Shown here: positions 9,683 through 22,975 of the stretch, piece after piece
Position numbering within the stretch: position 1 is the stretch's first letter
Layout: each line of letters opens with the position of its first letter
NCBI RefSeq assembly: GCF_009932555.1
Contig: NZ_BLJO01000006.1
Location: forward strand, 529,648 to 593,647
Length of the DNA stretch: 64,000 bases
Source: Steroidobacter agaridevorans
Lineage (GTDB): Bacteria > Pseudomonadota > Gammaproteobacteria > Steroidobacterales > Steroidobacteraceae
Reading direction: 5' to 3'
Position numbers and translations under genes: made by a program
The notes under the pieces: model-generated
Database searches by the model: none
Told to the model about the DNA's origin: nothing
What the model saw: only the letters and a program-made list of their open reading frames with translations

Positions 9683-9717
9683 ATCGGCGGCAGAAACTCT
9701 ACGTTCCTGCCGCCGAT
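9683..9717. terminator. Bidirectional terminator between plsC and gyrB
   Basis: Perfect 11-bp inverted repeat ATCGGCGGCAG (9683-9693) and CTGCCGCCGAT (9707-9717) with a 13-base loop, in the 67-base gap between the converging plsC and gyrB genes. A/T-rich sequence flanks both sides, so it can serve both strands. Confidence 0.75.
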
Positions 9718-9729
9718 TGTTAGATTTAA

Positions 9730-13240
<3,511 letters not shown>

Positions 13241-13261
13241 CGGTGCACGCCCGCCATTGCT

Positions 13262-14359
13262 TTATAGCCTCATCGGCATGACGACGTACTTGGCCTGTGG
13301 CGCGCTGTCCGAGCTCAACAGGCAGCTATTGTTCGCGTCAGTAAGGCCGATCACGACGTCGCCGCTATCGACTGCTGCCAAGGCATCGAGCAGGTAGTTC
13401 ACGTTGAAGCCAATTTCCAGCTCTTCGCCGGCGTAATTGATCTCCAACTCCTCCTCGGCCTCTTCCTGCTCCGGGTTATGGGACTGCAGGAGCAAAACCC
13501 CGGGACGAACCGCCAAACGAATCCCACGGTACTTTTCGTTCGAAAGAATGGCTGCACGCTGCAACGCTGAGCGGAGCACATCGCGATTGGCATTGATCCG
13601 TTTGGTGGGATTGCTCGGAATCACGCGACCATATTCCGGGAAACGGCCGTCAATCAGCTTCGAAGTGAAGCGAATGTCGCCGATCTGGGCGCGAACGTGA
13701 TTGGTTCCGATCGCCAGCTCGACATTACCTTCGCCCGCGAGCAGGCGCTGCAGCTCGAGGACACCTTTGCGCGGCACGATCACTTGTTGAGCCGCACCGG
13801 CCTCGTGTTCGAGCGTGGTTTCGCAATAGGAGAGACGGTGGCCGTCAGTCGCGACCGTTCGCAGCGTTTTCCCATCAGCTTCCAGCAACATGCCGTTGAG
13901 GTAGTAACGCACGTCCTGCTGGGCCATCGAGAAATGGGTCTTGTCGAGCAGGCGGCGCAGGGCGGACTGCGAAATCAGCAGCGCCTTCTGAGCTCGGATG
14001 TCTTCCACGGTCGGGAAGTCGCTCGCCGGCAAAGTGGCCAGAGTGAAGCGGCTCTTGCCGGAGCGGACCGTCGCTCGCTCGCCTTCCACCGAGATCGTGA
14101 CCGTAGCCTTGTCGGGCAGCGCCTTAATGATGTCCAGCAGCTTGCGGCCGGGCAGAGTGATTTCGCCGGGCGTTTGCAGCGTGACGTTGGCCTTGGCCAC
14201 CAACTCCACTTCCAGATCCGTCGCCGTGATCGAGAGCTGCTCGCCGCGGCCGGAGATCAGGACGTTGGCCAGGATCGGCATGGTCTGGCGCCGTTCCACA
14301 ACGCCGATTACCGCTTGCAGTGGCGCGAGGATGCTTTCCCGCTCAGCGCTGAACTTCAT
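13262..14359 (-). CDS. dnaN: DNA polymerase III sliding clamp (beta subunit)
   Basis: Ring-shaped dimeric processivity clamp. 365 residues from ATG 14359, which has AAGGTG six bases upstream and gives the canonical MKFSAERESILAPLQ N-terminus. A GTG three codons earlier is possible but would use that ribosome site as its own coding start. The three-fold clamp architecture is present and the protein ends VVMPMRL, the usual C-terminal signature. The upstream region is very A/T-rich and forms part of the predicted origin. Confidence 0.97.
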   Translation of the reverse strand: MKFSAERESILAPLQAVIGVVERRQTMPILANVLISGRGEQLSITATDLEVELVAKANVTLQTPGEITLPGRKLLDIIKALPDKATVTISVEGERATVRSGKSRFTLATLPASDFPTVEDIRAQKALLISQSALRRLLDKTHFSMAQQDVRYYLNGMLLEADGKTLRTVATDGHRLSYCETTLEHEAGAAQQVIVPRKGVLELQRLLAGEGNVELAIGTNHVRAQIGDIRFTSKLIDGRFPEYGRVIPSNPTKRINANRDVLRSALQRAAILSNEKYRGIRLAVRPGVLLLQSHNPEQEEAEEELEINYAGEELEIGFNVNYLLDALAAVDSGDVVIGLTDANNSCLLSSDSAPQAKYVVMPMRL

Positions 14360-14578
14360 CGTGGTCACCTTAGCAATCTTAATTAGAGATTAAGTATTTA
14401 AAGAATTTATGATGATTATGAAGGCCCGCGCCGCTTGTGTATAACCCGTTTTTTCGGTTTTCCATCAGCTGCTTAGCGCCGTCAAAACTCATCTGCAAAC
14501 TAGCCCTGAGCTTGTATCGAAACTGTGCGGCAATTGTGGATAACTAAAGCCCACGCTTCCCTCACAAATTATCCACAG
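14360..14578. other. oriC: Probable chromosomal replication origin (oriC), dnaN-dnaA gap
   Basis: The 219-base dnaN-dnaA gap holds perfect DnaA boxes at 14436-14444 (minus, TTATACACA), 14535-14543 (minus, TTATCCACA) and 14569-14577 (plus, TTATCCACA). An A/T-rich stretch at about 14375-14422 next to dnaN could be the unwinding element. Gene context (gyrB-recF-dnaN-dnaA / rpmH-rnpA) is typical of gammaproteobacterial origins. A further box lies upstream of dnaA at 16034. Three boxes is a modest cluster, so the exact functional limits are uncertain. Confidence 0.65.
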
Positions 14579-15946
14579 TCATCCAGCCAGGGTTCTCAAC
14601 AGGTTTGAGTAGTCCTCGCTGGTGCGCGTGTTCGACTCTCTGAGCTCTTTGATCACCCGGCAAGCGTGCAGCACCGTCGTGTGATCGCGGCCGCCGAACG
14701 CATCGCCGATCTCCGGCAAGCTATGACTGGTCAACTCTTTGGCCAGCGCCATCGCGACTTGCCGCGGTCGAGCGATCGAGCGGCTGCGACGCTTCGACAG
14801 AAGATCGGCTACGCGGATTTTGAAGTATTCCGCGACGGTCTTCTGGATGTTCTCGATGGTCACCATGCGATCCTGGGAAGCCAGCAGATCGCGCAACGAC
14901 TCTTTCGCGAACTCCATGGTGATCGCACGGCCGGTGAATTGCGAGTTCGCCACCACGCGACGCAGGGCGCCCTCGAGCTCACGCACGTTGGAGCGAATGC
15001 GCTTGGCAATGAAGAACGCCACTTCATCCGGCAAATCGACGCGGGTCTGAGCGGCCTTGCTCATGAGAATGGCCACGCAGGTTTCCAGCTCCGGCGGCTC
15101 GATGGCCACCGTCAGTCCCCAGCCGAAGCGCGACTTGAGCCGCTCTTCCAGACCGTCCAGCTCCTTGGGATAGCGATCGCAGGTCATGATGATCTGCTGC
15201 TGGCCTTCGAACAGCGCGTTGAAGGTGTGGAAGAACTCTTCCTGCGAACGATCCTTGCCGGCGAAAAACTGGATGTCGTCGATCAGCAGGGCATCGAGCG
15301 AGCGATAGGCGGTTTTGAAGTCGTTGATGGTGTTGTGCTGAAGCGCTTTCACCATGTCGCCGACGAATCGCTCCGAGTGCACATAGGCGACCCGGGCGTG
15401 CTCGTTACGAGCTCTGATCATGTTGCCGACCGCGTGCATCAGGTGCGTCTTGCCCAGACCCACGCCGCCATAGATGAACAGCGGGTTGTAAGCACGGCCG
15501 GGATTCTCGGCCACCTGGAAAGCCGCGGCGCGGCCGAGCTGGTTGCTCTTACCCTCGACGAAGTTCGTGAAGGTGAAATCGGGATTGAGCCGGCTGCCCA
15601 GCACGGTCGGGATATCGCGGACCGGAGCGGGGGCGATGTAAGCAGGGGCGCGCGTAGCAGCTACGGGCTGATGAGTGTTGATCGTCATCGCGGGAGCAGC
15701 CGGCCGAGAGCCAACCTCCAGCACGACCGCCGGCGTGGGCTCCTCGCCCACCGCATCGACCAGCTCGGTGATCCGGCCAGCGACGTTTTCGTTCACCCAG
15801 TCGACGACGAACCGGTTCGGCGCGAGCAGGCGCAAGGTCCGTCCGTCCTCCACGGCCTGCAGCGGCCGGATCCACGTATTGAACTGCTGCTCCGGCAATT
15901 CCACTTCCAATTGCGCGAGACAGCGGCGCCACAACGAACCCTGCAC
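14579..15946 (-). CDS. dnaA: Chromosomal replication initiator DnaA
   Basis: AAA+ initiator that binds TTATNCACA boxes and melts oriC. The GTG at 15944-15946 is preferred: AGGGGA lies eight bases upstream and it yields [20 protein letters not shown], which aligns with DnaA N-termini. A TTG 24 bases further upstream is an alternative. 455 residues. Domain I to about 85, domain III with Walker [17 protein letters not shown] and Walker [14 protein letters not shown], domain IV with the DnaA-box recognition helix [15 protein letters not shown] followed by [13 protein letters not shown]. Confidence 0.97.
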   Translation of the reverse strand: MQGSLWRRCLAQLEVELPEQQFNTWIRPLQAVEDGRTLRLLAPNRFVVDWVNENVAGRITELVDAVGEEPTPAVVLEVGSRPAAPAMTINTHQPVAATRAPAYIAPAPVRDIPTVLGSRLNPDFTFTNFVEGKSNQLGRAAAFQVAENPGRAYNPLFIYGGVGLGKTHLMHAVGNMIRARNEHARVAYVHSERFVGDMVKALQHNTINDFKTAYRSLDALLIDDIQFFAGKDRSQEEFFHTFNALFEGQQQIIMTCDRYPKELDGLEERLKSRFGWGLTVAIEPPELETCVAILMSKAAQTRVDLPDEVAFFIAKRIRSNVRELEGALRRVVANSQFTGRAITMEFAKESLRDLLASQDRMVTIENIQKTVAEYFKIRVADLLSKRRSRSIARPRQVAMALAKELTSHSLPEIGDAFGGRDHTTVLHACRVIKELRESNTRTSEDYSNLLRTLAG

Positions 15947-16033
15947 GGTTTCGTCCCCTAATCGAATCAAGAAAGAATTGTTCTGCGCCAGGTCAACGCG
16001 AGAGGCGGCGAGTCTATACCGTTGGACAGGCAG

Positions 16034-16042
16034 TTATCCACA
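16034..16042 (+). promoter_or_regulatory. DnaA box upstream of dnaA
   Basis: Perfect TTATCCACA 88 bases upstream of the dnaA start, in the dnaA-rpmH divergent gap. Probably used for dnaA autoregulation or as part of a bipartite origin together with the boxes at 14436-14577. Confidence 0.6.
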
Positions 16043-16085
16043 GGCAGTAGCCGCGAATTTTGTGCGCCGAAAGGCACTCTCGCGC

Positions 16086-16114
16086 TTGACAGTAAGGGGG
16101 GTGGTGCGTAGTCT
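16086..16114 (+). promoter_or_regulatory. Sigma-70 promoter of rpmH
   Basis: Consensus -35 TTGACA (16086-16091), exactly 17 bases of spacer, and -10 TAGTCT (16109-16114). The predicted start is near 16121, leaving a leader of about 80 bases before rpmH. No stronger candidate is present in the 255-base gap after dnaA. Confidence 0.7.
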
Positions 16115-16201
16115 TGCCGCCCCTCTACGCGCGCCAGCATGTACTTGTTTTAGCGCGATTTCTGGCCCGAGCCCAAGTTACGACATCGTTGAGATGCCCG
16201 C

Positions 16202-16336
16202 ATGAAGCGTACTTACCAACCCAGCAAAGTTAAACGTCAGCGCACCCACGGTTTCCGCGCGCGCATGGCCACCCGTGCTGGTCGCCAGGTGCTGGCTCGT
16301 CGCCGCGCCAAGGGCCGCAAGCGTCTCACTGTCTGA
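16202..16336 (+). CDS. rpmH: 50S ribosomal protein L34
   Basis: 44-residue basic ribosomal protein beginning [20 protein letters not shown] and ending KGRKRLTV, diagnostic of L34. It lies immediately upstream of rnpA in the universal rpmH-rnpA-yidD-yidC order. Confidence 0.97.
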   Translation: MKRTYQPSKVKRQRTHGFRARMATRAGRQVLARRRAKGRKRLTV

Positions 16337-16379
16337 GCGACGGCTCTGCAGCGGCGCTCGCACTCGTCCGATCCTAGAC

Positions 16380-16745
16380 TTGCCAGCCCCGGCCCGACGC
16401 TTTCAACCGGCGCAGCGACTCCGGCATAAATCCGAATTCGATCGCGTCTACCGGGATTCACGCCGCTCCACCGACGCCTGTTTCGCAGTCCTTGCTCGTA
16501 ACAGCGGCGGTTCGATTCCGAGACTTGGATTATCGATTGCCGCACGCACTATCGGAAACGCCGTGCGGCGTAACCGCATCAAGCGTCTGGTCAGGGAATC
16601 GTTTCGTCAGCATCAGCATGAACTGCCTGCGGTGGACATCGTCGTCAATGCGCGCTCCGGTGCTCGCGATGCGGACAATGCCGTCATCGTTCGCAGCCTG
16701 GAAAAGCACTGGCGTACGGTTGTAAAACAATGCGCGCCATCCTGA
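16380..16745 (+). CDS. rnpA: Ribonuclease P protein component
   Basis: Protein subunit that helps the RNase P RNA bind precursor tRNAs. A TTG at 16380 gives 121 residues, the usual length, starting [20 protein letters not shown]. The frame is open further upstream, across rpmH, but that part is not RnpA-like. The conserved RNR motif is present in [14 protein letters not shown]. The 3' end overlaps yidD by 16 bases. The TTG start fits the low-expression, rpmH-coupled translation often seen for rnpA. Confidence 0.92.
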   Translation: MPAPARRFQPAQRLRHKSEFDRVYRDSRRSTDACFAVLARNSGGSIPRLGLSIAARTIGNAVRRNRIKRLVRESFRQHQHELPAVDIVVNARSGARDADNAVIVRSLEKHWRTVVKQCAPS

Positions 16746-16972
16746 CCGCTGCCGTTCGAGCCTATCGCTACTTCATCAGTCCGATGCTTGGGCCGACCTG
16801 CCGCTTCTACCCAAGCTGTTCCTGCTACGCCGAAGAAGCCTTGCAACAACATGGCGCGGCTCGCGGAACTTATCTCACGGTGCGCCGCCTGATGCGGTGT
16901 CACCCCTGGAACGAAGGCGGCTACGACCCGGTGCCACCTCCTCACAATACCAAGCCGGTTCCTCATGGATAA
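16730..16972 (+). CDS. yidD: Membrane protein insertion efficiency factor YidD
   Basis: 80-residue protein with the family core [27 protein letters not shown] and [18 protein letters not shown], including the conserved cysteines. An N-terminal amphipathic helix would place it at the inner face of the membrane, where it assists YidC-dependent insertion. Overlaps both rnpA (16 bases) and yidC (8 bases). Confidence 0.95.
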   Translation: MRAILTAAVRAYRYFISPMLGPTCRFYPSCSCYAEEALQQHGAARGTYLTVRRLMRCHPWNEGGYDPVPPPHNTKPVPHG

Positions 16973-18680
16973 CCAACGAGTATTCATCTGGGCCGCGCTC
17001 GCGCTGGTCCTGTACCTCAACTTCATGGCCTGGCAGAAGGACTATGCTCCTCCGCCCGCGCCGGCCAGCACTGCGGCTACGCAAGCGCAGTCTGCAAACG
17101 GCGCCGCGCCCGCGGCCAACGACACATTGCCGGATCTGCCGTCGAACGATCCGACCGCACCGCCCGTTTCCGCGAGCGGTACATCGGCCGCCACGGTCAA
17201 TCAGAGCAACAACGAGACGATCGCGGGCACTGCTCCTGTCATTCGCGTTGTCACCGATGTGCTTTCGCTCGACATCAGCACTCGTGGCGGCGAACTGGTC
17301 CGCGCCGACTTGCTGAAATATCCCGTTCAGAAGAATCGCCCGGATGTGCCGGTGCGCCTGTTCACTCCAAATCCGCCGCTGTATGTGGCGCGTTCTGGTT
17401 TGCGGGCAGCGGACAATCGCGCCGAGCCGACGCATCAGGTGAGTTACCAGGCCGCGGCGAACGAATACAAATTAGAGGCAGGCCAGCAAGAACTGGCCGT
17501 GCCGCTGACCTGGACCGACGGCCAGGGCGTGACGGTCACCAAGACGTTCAAGTTCAAGCCGGGCAGCTACCAGGTCGATCTGAGCTACGACGTCGATAAC
17601 CAGTCGGGCACCGAATACAAAGCCGCTTCGTATGTGCAGCTGATCCGTCACTACGAGCACGTCGAACGCTCGTACTTCAACGTCGAGACTTACGCCTATC
17701 GCGGTCCGGCGATCTTCGACAGCAAGGCGTATCGCAAACTGAACATCGAAGACGAAGACGATCGCGCCTTCAAAGGCACGTTTGCCGGCGGGTGGATGGC
17801 TGCTCTCCAGCACCACTTCGTCGCGGCTGCCGTGCCGCCGGTCGATGCTACTTACGACTATCAGCTGAGCCTCGATTCCGACAACGATTTCGTGCTTTCG
17901 TATCGCGGTCCGCTCGCAGCGGTGCCGGCCGGTGGCAAGCACACCTTCAATGAAACGTTGTTCGTCGGTCCGAAGCTGCAGGAACAGCTGGCCAAAGCCG
18001 GTCCGCGTCTGGAGCTGGTCGCCGATTACGGCAAGCTGACCATCATTTCGCAGCCGTTGTTCACCGTGCTCGAGTGGGTGTACGGCCTGGTCGGCAACTG
18101 GGGCTGGGCGATCGTCATCGTCACCTTCCTGATCAAGCTCGCCTTCTACAAGCTGACCGCGGCGAGCGGCCGTTCGATGGCGAAGATGCGCAACCTCGGT
18201 CCGCGCATCAAAGCGATTCAGGAACGTTACAAAGACGACCGCGAGCAACTCGGCCGTCAGATGATGGAGATCTATAAGAAGGAAAAGATCAATCCGCTCG
18301 CCGGCTGTCTGCCCATCCTGATCCAGATTCCGTTCTTCCTCGCCTTCTACTGGGTGCTGTTGGAAAGCGTCGAGATGCGGCAGGCGCCGTTCCTCGGCTG
18401 GATCACCGACCTGAGCTCGCGCGATCCGTATTTCATTCTGCCCATCCTGATGGCGGGTGCGATGTTCGCGCAGTTCAAGCTGCAGCCCATGCCGAGCACG
18501 GATCCGGTGCAGGCGAAGATCTTCATGTTCATGCCCATCATCATGTCGGTGACCATGGCCTGGTTCCCGGCGGGCCTGGTGCTGTACTGGCTGACCAACA
18601 CCTTGCTGTCGATCGCCCAGCAGTGGCGCATCAACAAGCTGGTCGCAGCGGAAGGTAGTAGAGAGAAAGACCGGAGCTGA
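16965..18680 (+). CDS. yidC: Membrane protein insertase YidC
   Basis: Inner-membrane insertase acting alone or with SecYEG. 571 residues with the Gram-negative architecture: N-terminal membrane anchor (5-23), a Pro/Ala-rich linker, a large periplasmic beta-sandwich domain (about 80-350), then the conserved five-helix core. The core contains [20 protein letters not shown] with the hydrophilic-groove arginine shortly after ([10 protein letters not shown]), and [20 protein letters not shown] near the end. Overlaps yidD by eight bases. Confidence 0.97.
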   Translation: MDNQRVFIWAALALVLYLNFMAWQKDYAPPPAPASTAATQAQSANGAAPAANDTLPDLPSNDPTAPPVSASGTSAATVNQSNNETIAGTAPVIRVVTDVLSLDISTRGGELVRADLLKYPVQKNRPDVPVRLFTPNPPLYVARSGLRAADNRAEPTHQVSYQAAANEYKLEAGQQELAVPLTWTDGQGVTVTKTFKFKPGSYQVDLSYDVDNQSGTEYKAASYVQLIRHYEHVERSYFNVETYAYRGPAIFDSKAYRKLNIEDEDDRAFKGTFAGGWMAALQHHFVAAAVPPVDATYDYQLSLDSDNDFVLSYRGPLAAVPAGGKHTFNETLFVGPKLQEQLAKAGPRLELVADYGKLTIISQPLFTVLEWVYGLVGNWGWAIVIVTFLIKLAFYKLTAASGRSMAKMRNLGPRIKAIQERYKDDREQLGRQMMEIYKKEKINPLAGCLPILIQIPFFLAFYWVLLESVEMRQAPFLGWITDLSSRDPYFILPILMAGAMFAQFKLQPMPSTDPVQAKIFMFMPIIMSVTMAWFPAGLVLYWLTNTLLSIAQQWRINKLVAAEGSREKDRS

Positions 18681-18696
18681 CCCCGGTCGACTCGAG

Positions 18697-20058
18697 ATGA
18701 CGACCCGTCCCGGCGACACTGACACCATCGCGGCCATCGCAACGCCGCCGGGTCGCGGTGGCGTCGGGATGGTGCGAGTCTCGGGCCGGCTCGTTCCGAC
18801 GATCGCGTCCGAAGTGCTCGGCGAGCTTCCCGAGCCGCGTCACGCATCCCTGCGTATCTTTCGGGACGCCGACGGCGAAATGCTCGACGGCGGCCTCGCC
18901 CTGTATTTTCCGGGGCCGAACTCATTCACCGGCGAAGATGTCTTGGAACTGCATGGCCACGGCGGCCCCGTCGTCATGGACATGTTGCTCGCTCGAGTGC
19001 TCGGTCTCGGCGCGCGCGTCGCGCAGCCGGGCGAATTCACGCAGCGCGCATTTCTAAACGACAAGATCGATCTGACTCAGGCCGAAGCCATTGCCGATCT
19101 GATCGACAGCGGCTCGAGCCAAGCCGCGCGCGCGGCGCTTCGATCGTTGCAAGGTGAGTTCTCCGTCGCCGTTCATTCGCTGACTGAAGCGGTGACCGAA
19201 ACCCGCATGCACGTGGAAGCGGCGATCGACTTTCCCGAAGAGGAAGTCGACTTCCTCGCCGACACCGTTTTGCACGAGCGCATCGCGTCGACGATCGATC
19301 TGTGCGAACAGATCACCGCGAAGGCCCAACAAGGCGCGTTGTTACGCGAGGGCATGACCGTCGTGATCGCCGGCCGCCCGAACGCTGGCAAATCCAGCTT
19401 GCTGAACCGCCTTGCCGGCTACGAAGCCGCCATCGTGACCGACATCCCGGGCACGACTCGCGACGTGCTCCGCGAACGCATTCACATCGATGGCATGCCT
19501 CTGCATATCGCCGACACCGCCGGCCTTCGTGAAGATGCCGATGTCGTCGAAGCCGAAGGCATCCGTCGCGCCCGAAACGAAATGACTCGCGCCGATCGCA
19601 TTCTCTATGTAATCGACGCGACTCGCGCTCTCGACGACGAGAGCATGACCGCCGAGCTCGCCGGCCTGCCCGCGGAAATTCCCGTGAGCGTCGTGCTGAA
19701 TAAGATCGATCTCGCGCAGGCGCAGTCCCGTTACGAACAATCCCAACCGCCGCGATTGCATGTGTCCGCGACGACTGGCGAAGGCGTCGATCTGCTGCGC
19801 GAGCATTTAAAAGAATGCATGGGATTCCAGGGCGCCGGCACCAGCACCATTTCCGCCCGCCGCCGCCATCTCGATGCACTCGATCGCGCGTACGCTCACT
19901 TGAATGAAGCGCAACGCCAGCTCATGGAAAAACGCGCCGGCGAATTGATGGCCGAAGAATTGCGCCAGGCCCAACAATGCCTAGGCGAAATCACCGGCGA
20001 GTTCACGCCGGATGATTTGCTGGGACGGATCTTCACGACGTTCTGCATCGGGAAATAA
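18697..20058 (+). CDS. mnmE: tRNA uridine-5-carboxymethylaminomethyl modification GTPase MnmE
   Basis: Works with MnmG to install the cmnm5 modification at U34 of several tRNAs. 453 residues. An N-terminal tetrahydrofolate-binding domain is followed by a helical domain interrupted by the G domain: G1 [13 protein letters not shown]2/G3 GTTRD and DTAGLR, G4 NKID. The protein ends with the invariant CIGK, whose cysteine is catalytically required. The last 18 bases of the gene form the left repeat of the genomic island at 20059-28728, so insertion left the coding sequence intact. Its usual partner mnmG is 42 kb downstream here. Confidence 0.97.
   Translation: MTTRPGDTDTIAAIATPPGRGGVGMVRVSGRLVPTIASEVLGELPEPRHASLRIFRDADGEMLDGGLALYFPGPNSFTGEDVLELHGHGGPVVMDMLLARVLGLGARVAQPGEFTQRAFLNDKIDLTQAEAIADLIDSGSSQAARAALRSLQGEFSVAVHSLTEAVTETRMHVEAAIDFPEEEVDFLADTVLHERIASTIDLCEQITAKAQQGALLREGMTVVIAGRPNAGKSSLLNRLAGYEAAIVTDIPGTTRDVLRERIHIDGMPLHIADTAGLREDADVVEAEGIRRARNEMTRADRILYVIDATRALDDESMTAELAGLPAEIPVSVVLNKIDLAQAQSRYEQSQPPRLHVSATTGEGVDLLREHLKECMGFQGAGTSTISARRRHLDALDRAYAHLNEAQRQLMEKRAGELMAEELRQAQQCLGEITGEFTPDDLLGRIFTTFCIGK
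20041..20058 (+). repeat. attL-like repeat at the mnmE 3' end
   Basis: TTCTGCATCGGGAAATAA encodes the FCIGK-stop end of MnmE. It recurs at 28711-28728 in the same orientation with 15 of 18 matches, and 14 bases (ACGTTCTGCATCGG, from two bases earlier) are identical. The end of mnmE/trmE is the known attachment site of SGI1-family elements, which also generate 18-bp imperfect repeats. Confidence 0.75.
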
Positions 20059-20137
20059 AAAAATGAGCAGGCGCTCGCTCTGCTGAAAACGCAGTTCGCA
20101 CCGCCATGGAAGGCAAGTGCCTCCATGCCATATAAAG

Positions 20138-20179
20138 GGGGTAATTTTATTCCATAAATACCCCAATAAAAGGTATAGT
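20138..20179 (+). promoter_or_regulatory. Palindromic operator-like element and -10 upstream of fic
   Basis: An interrupted inverted repeat runs from 20138 to 20164: GGGGTA, then TTTAT, TCC, ATAAA and TACCCC, with two extra bases in the left arm. It overlaps the -35 position relative to a TATAGT at 20174-20179, 29 bases before the fic ATG. The arrangement suggests repression of the fic promoter by a dimeric regulator, possibly the winged-helix tail of Fic itself. Confidence 0.4.
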
Positions 20180-20207
20180 CACCCCGTTTGTACCCACCGA
20201 TCCCGCC

Positions 20208-21257
20208 ATGCATTCACTGGCCCCAAACTACCTTGCCGCGATGCGATACGACGGCTTGCAGTTGGCCACCCTGCGCACCTTGGGGGAGTACCGGGGCAAG
20301 CAGCAGCGTTTCATAGAACAGTCCCCCGAAATCCAGAGTGACCTGCGCCAGACCGCTGTCATCGAATCCACCGAATCATCGAACCGCTTGGAAGGCGTGG
20401 TGGTTGTGCCATCGCGCCTCAGATCGCTGGTTATCCGCAACGCCCAGCCAAAGACCCGCTCGGAGCAGGAATTGGCCGGCTATCGCGACGCTCTGACCCT
20501 GATCCACGAGGCGGCTATCCACATGCCTTTCAGCGAAGCAGTGATCCTCCAGCTGCATACGCTGCTCTACCGATACATGCCGCAGCCCGGCGGCCGGTGG
20601 AAGGCCACCAACAACGACATTGTCGAGCGGCATCCGGATGGCGATGCGCGCATACGCTTCCAACCCGTGGCCGCGCATCCAGCGCCGATGGCCGTCACTG
20701 AACTCACGCATCGTTATGCGACGGCGCTGGATCGACACCTGGCGGACCCTCTAGTGCTCGTTCCGTTGTCCATGTTGGACTTCCTCTGCATCTGCCCTTT
20801 TCCGGATGGCAATGGCCGGATGTCCCGCTTGCTGACCATCCTGCTGCTGTATCAGTTCGACTACGCGGTAGGCCGGTACATCAGCCTGGAGCGGCTTTTC
20901 GAAGAATCCAAGGAAGGCTATTACGAAACGCTGGAGGCCAGCTCGCAGGGGTGGCACGAAGGTCGGCACGATGTGAAGCCGTGGCTCGACTACTTTTGGG
21001 GTGTCCTGCTCCGCGCCTACCAAGAATTCGAGGAGCGTGTCGGAAGCGTCGAACAAGGAAGAGGTAATAAAGGTGAGCGGGTCAGGACTGAAGTGCTCAA
21101 ACGAACGCCGCCCTTCTCCATTTCGGAAATTGAAGACGCATGCCCAGGAATCAGCCGTGACATGGTGCGGGTCGTGTTGCGGGCCATGAAGACCGAAGGC
21201 TTGATCGTGCCGACTGGCAAAGGGCGAGGAGCTAAATGGGAAAAGGTCGAAAGGTGA
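20208..21257 (+). CDS. Fic-family protein with C-terminal winged helix; catalytic His replaced by Cys
   Basis: 349 residues. Fic proteins usually transfer AMP to target hydroxyls using an HPFxxGNGRxxR loop. Here the loop reads CPFPDGNGRMSR, with C196 where the catalytic histidine should be; the codon is TGC, two changes away from CAC. The rest of the fold is present: the N-terminal inhibitory motif SNRLEG (58-63, S/TxxxE-G/N type) and the flap GGRWKATNN (about 128-136). The last 70 residues look like a winged-helix DNA-binding domain. It opens the island and precedes hsdM by 161 bases. It may be catalytically altered, or act mainly as a regulator; Fic genes are common companions of restriction loci. 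Confidence 0.8.
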   Translation: MHSLAPNYLAAMRYDGLQLATLRTLGEYRGKQQRFIEQSPEIQSDLRQTAVIESTESSNRLEGVVVVPSRLRSLVIRNAQPKTRSEQELAGYRDALTLIHEAAIHMPFSEAVILQLHTLLYRYMPQPGGRWKATNNDIVERHPDGDARIRFQPVAAHPAPMAVTELTHRYATALDRHLADPLVLVPLSMLDFLCICPFPDGNGRMSRLLTILLLYQFDYAVGRYISLERLFEESKEGYYETLEASSQGWHEGRHDVKPWLDYFWGVLLRAYQEFEERVGSVEQGRGNKGERVRTEVLKRTPPFSISEIEDACPGISRDMVRVVLRAMKTEGLIVPTGKGRGAKWEKVER

Positions 21258-21418
21258 CTATTCATTTTTACTTGGATCACATCCCGTGCTTTGAGCCAAA
21301 GAAAATGCACTTTCGGACGCAGTGATCATTGGCCAAGCCATACGCATCCAACACTACTCAAGTCACTTCCACCCGCTGTGGAATGACCAAGCAACCGTAT
21401 TGAATCAGGATTCTCACA

Positions 21419-22975
21419 ATGACCAGCACCCAACAACGCGCCGCCTTGCAACGCCAGATCTGGCAAATCGCCAATGATGTGCGTGGCGCAGTCGATGGCT
21501 GGGATTTCAAGCAGTATGTCCTCGGCACCCTGTTCTATCGCTTCATCAGCGAGAACTTTGCCAGCTATATCGAAGGCGACGACGACAGCATCAACTACGC
21601 CCAGCTGTCCGACAGTGTCATCACTCCGGAAATCAAGGACGATGCCGTCAAGACCAAGGGCTATTTCATCTACCCCAGCCAGTTGTTCGCCAATGTGGCC
21701 GCCGGCGCCAACACCAACGAAAGCCTGAATACCGACCTGGCCCGGATCTTTGCCGCCATCGAAAGCTCTGCCAATGGCTACCCTTCGGAGCGCGACATCA
21801 AGGGCCTGTTTGCCGATTTCGACACCACCAGCAACCGCCTCGGCAACACTGTGGCCGACAAGAACGCCCGCCTGGCGGCCGTGCTCAAAGGCGTGGCCGG
21901 GCTGAATTTTGGCGATTTTGCAGGCAACCACATCGACCTGTTTGGCGACGCCTACGAATTCTTGATCTCCAACTACGCTGCCAACGCTGGTAAGTCCGGC
22001 GGCGAGTTCTTCACGCCGCAACACGTGTCCAAATTGATTGCACGGCTGGCCATGCACAAGCAAACCAGCATCAACAAGATTTACGACCCGGCTTGCGGCT
22101 CCGGCTCGCTGCTGCTGCAAGCCAAAAAACACTTCGATGCCCATATCATTGAAGACGGCTTTTTCGGCCAGGAGATCAACCACACCACCTACAACCTGGC
22201 GCGGATGAACATGTTCCTGCACAACATCAACTACGACAAATTCAACATCCAGCTGGGCAACACGCTAGTCGACCCACACTTTGGCGATGAAAAACCTTTT
22301 GATGCCATCGTCTCCAATCCACCCTACTCGGTGAAGTGGATAGGCTCAGACGACCCGACCCTGATCAACGACGAACGCTTCGCGCCGGCAGGCGTGCTGG
22401 CCCCCAAGTCCAAGGCCGACTTTGCCTTTGTGCTGCATGCGCTGAGCTACCTCTCCGGCAAGGGTCGCGCCGTCATCGTCTGCTTCCCTGGAATTTTCTA
22501 CCGTGGCGGCGCCGAGCAAAAAATCCGCCAGTACATGGTGGACAACAACTATGTGGAAACGGTGATTTCGCTGGCGCCCAACCTGTTCTTCGGCACCACC
22601 ATCGCCGTCAAAATTCTGGTGCTGTCCAAGCACAAGACCGACACCACGACCCAGTTCATCGACGCCAGTGCGCTGTTCAAGAAGGAAACCAACAACAACG
22701 TCCTCACCGATGCGCATATCGAACAGATCATGCAGGTGTTCGACAGCAAGGCCGACGTGGAGCACTTCGCCAAATCAGTGCTTTTTGAAGCGATCAGGGC
22801 CAATGAGTACAACCTGTCGGTGAGCAGTTACGTCGAAGCCAAGGACCACCGTGAAGTGGTGGAGATTGCACAGCTCAATGCCGAACTGAAAAACACTGTC
22901 GTCAGGATCGACAGGCTGCGGGCCGAGATTGACGCCATTGTGGCCAAAATCGAAGGCGAGGAGGTCGCAGCGTGA
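21419..22975 (+). CDS. hsdM: Type I restriction-modification methyltransferase subunit HsdM (PrrA-like)
   Basis: N6-adenine methyltransferase subunit; M2S forms the modification enzyme and M2S R2 the nuclease. 518 residues. N-terminal HsdM_N helical domain (about 8-155), then the N6-MTase domain with SAM motif DPACGSGS (223-230) and catalytic NPPY (300-303). Sequence character and neighbours match type IC-like systems such as EcoprrI. Overlaps hsdS by four bases. The 161-base gap upstream probably holds its promoter, but I could not identify convincing elements. Confidence 0.95.
   Translation: MTSTQQRAALQRQIWQIANDVRGAVDGWDFKQYVLGTLFYRFISENFASYIEGDDDSINYAQLSDSVITPEIKDDAVKTKGYFIYPSQLFANVAAGANTNESLNTDLARIFAAIESSANGYPSERDIKGLFADFDTTSNRLGNTVADKNARLAAVLKGVAGLNFGDFAGNHIDLFGDAYEFLISNYAANAGKSGGEFFTPQHVSKLIARLAMHKQTSINKIYDPACGSGSLLLQAKKHFDAHIIEDGFFGQEINHTTYNLARMNMFLHNINYDKFNIQLGNTLVDPHFGDEKPFDAIVSNPPYSVKWIGSDDPTLINDERFAPAGVLAPKSKADFAFVLHALSYLSGKGRAVIVCFPGIFYRGGAEQKIRQYMVDNNYVETVISLAPNLFFGTTIAVKILVLSKHKTDTTTQFIDASALFKKETNNNVLTDAHIEQIMQVFDSKADVEHFAKSVLFEAIRANEYNLSVSSYVEAKDHREVVEIAQLNAELKNTVVRIDRLRAEIDAIVAKIEGEEVAA

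Noticed and set aside
16275-16379. Extended N-terminus for RnpA
   Set aside because: The open frame continues upstream but overlaps rpmH and does not resemble RnpA; the TTG at 16380 gives the normal length.
20059-20140. tRNA gene or integrase at the island's left end
   Set aside because: No cloverleaf or recombinase-like frame could be found; the attachment site is the end of mnmE itself.
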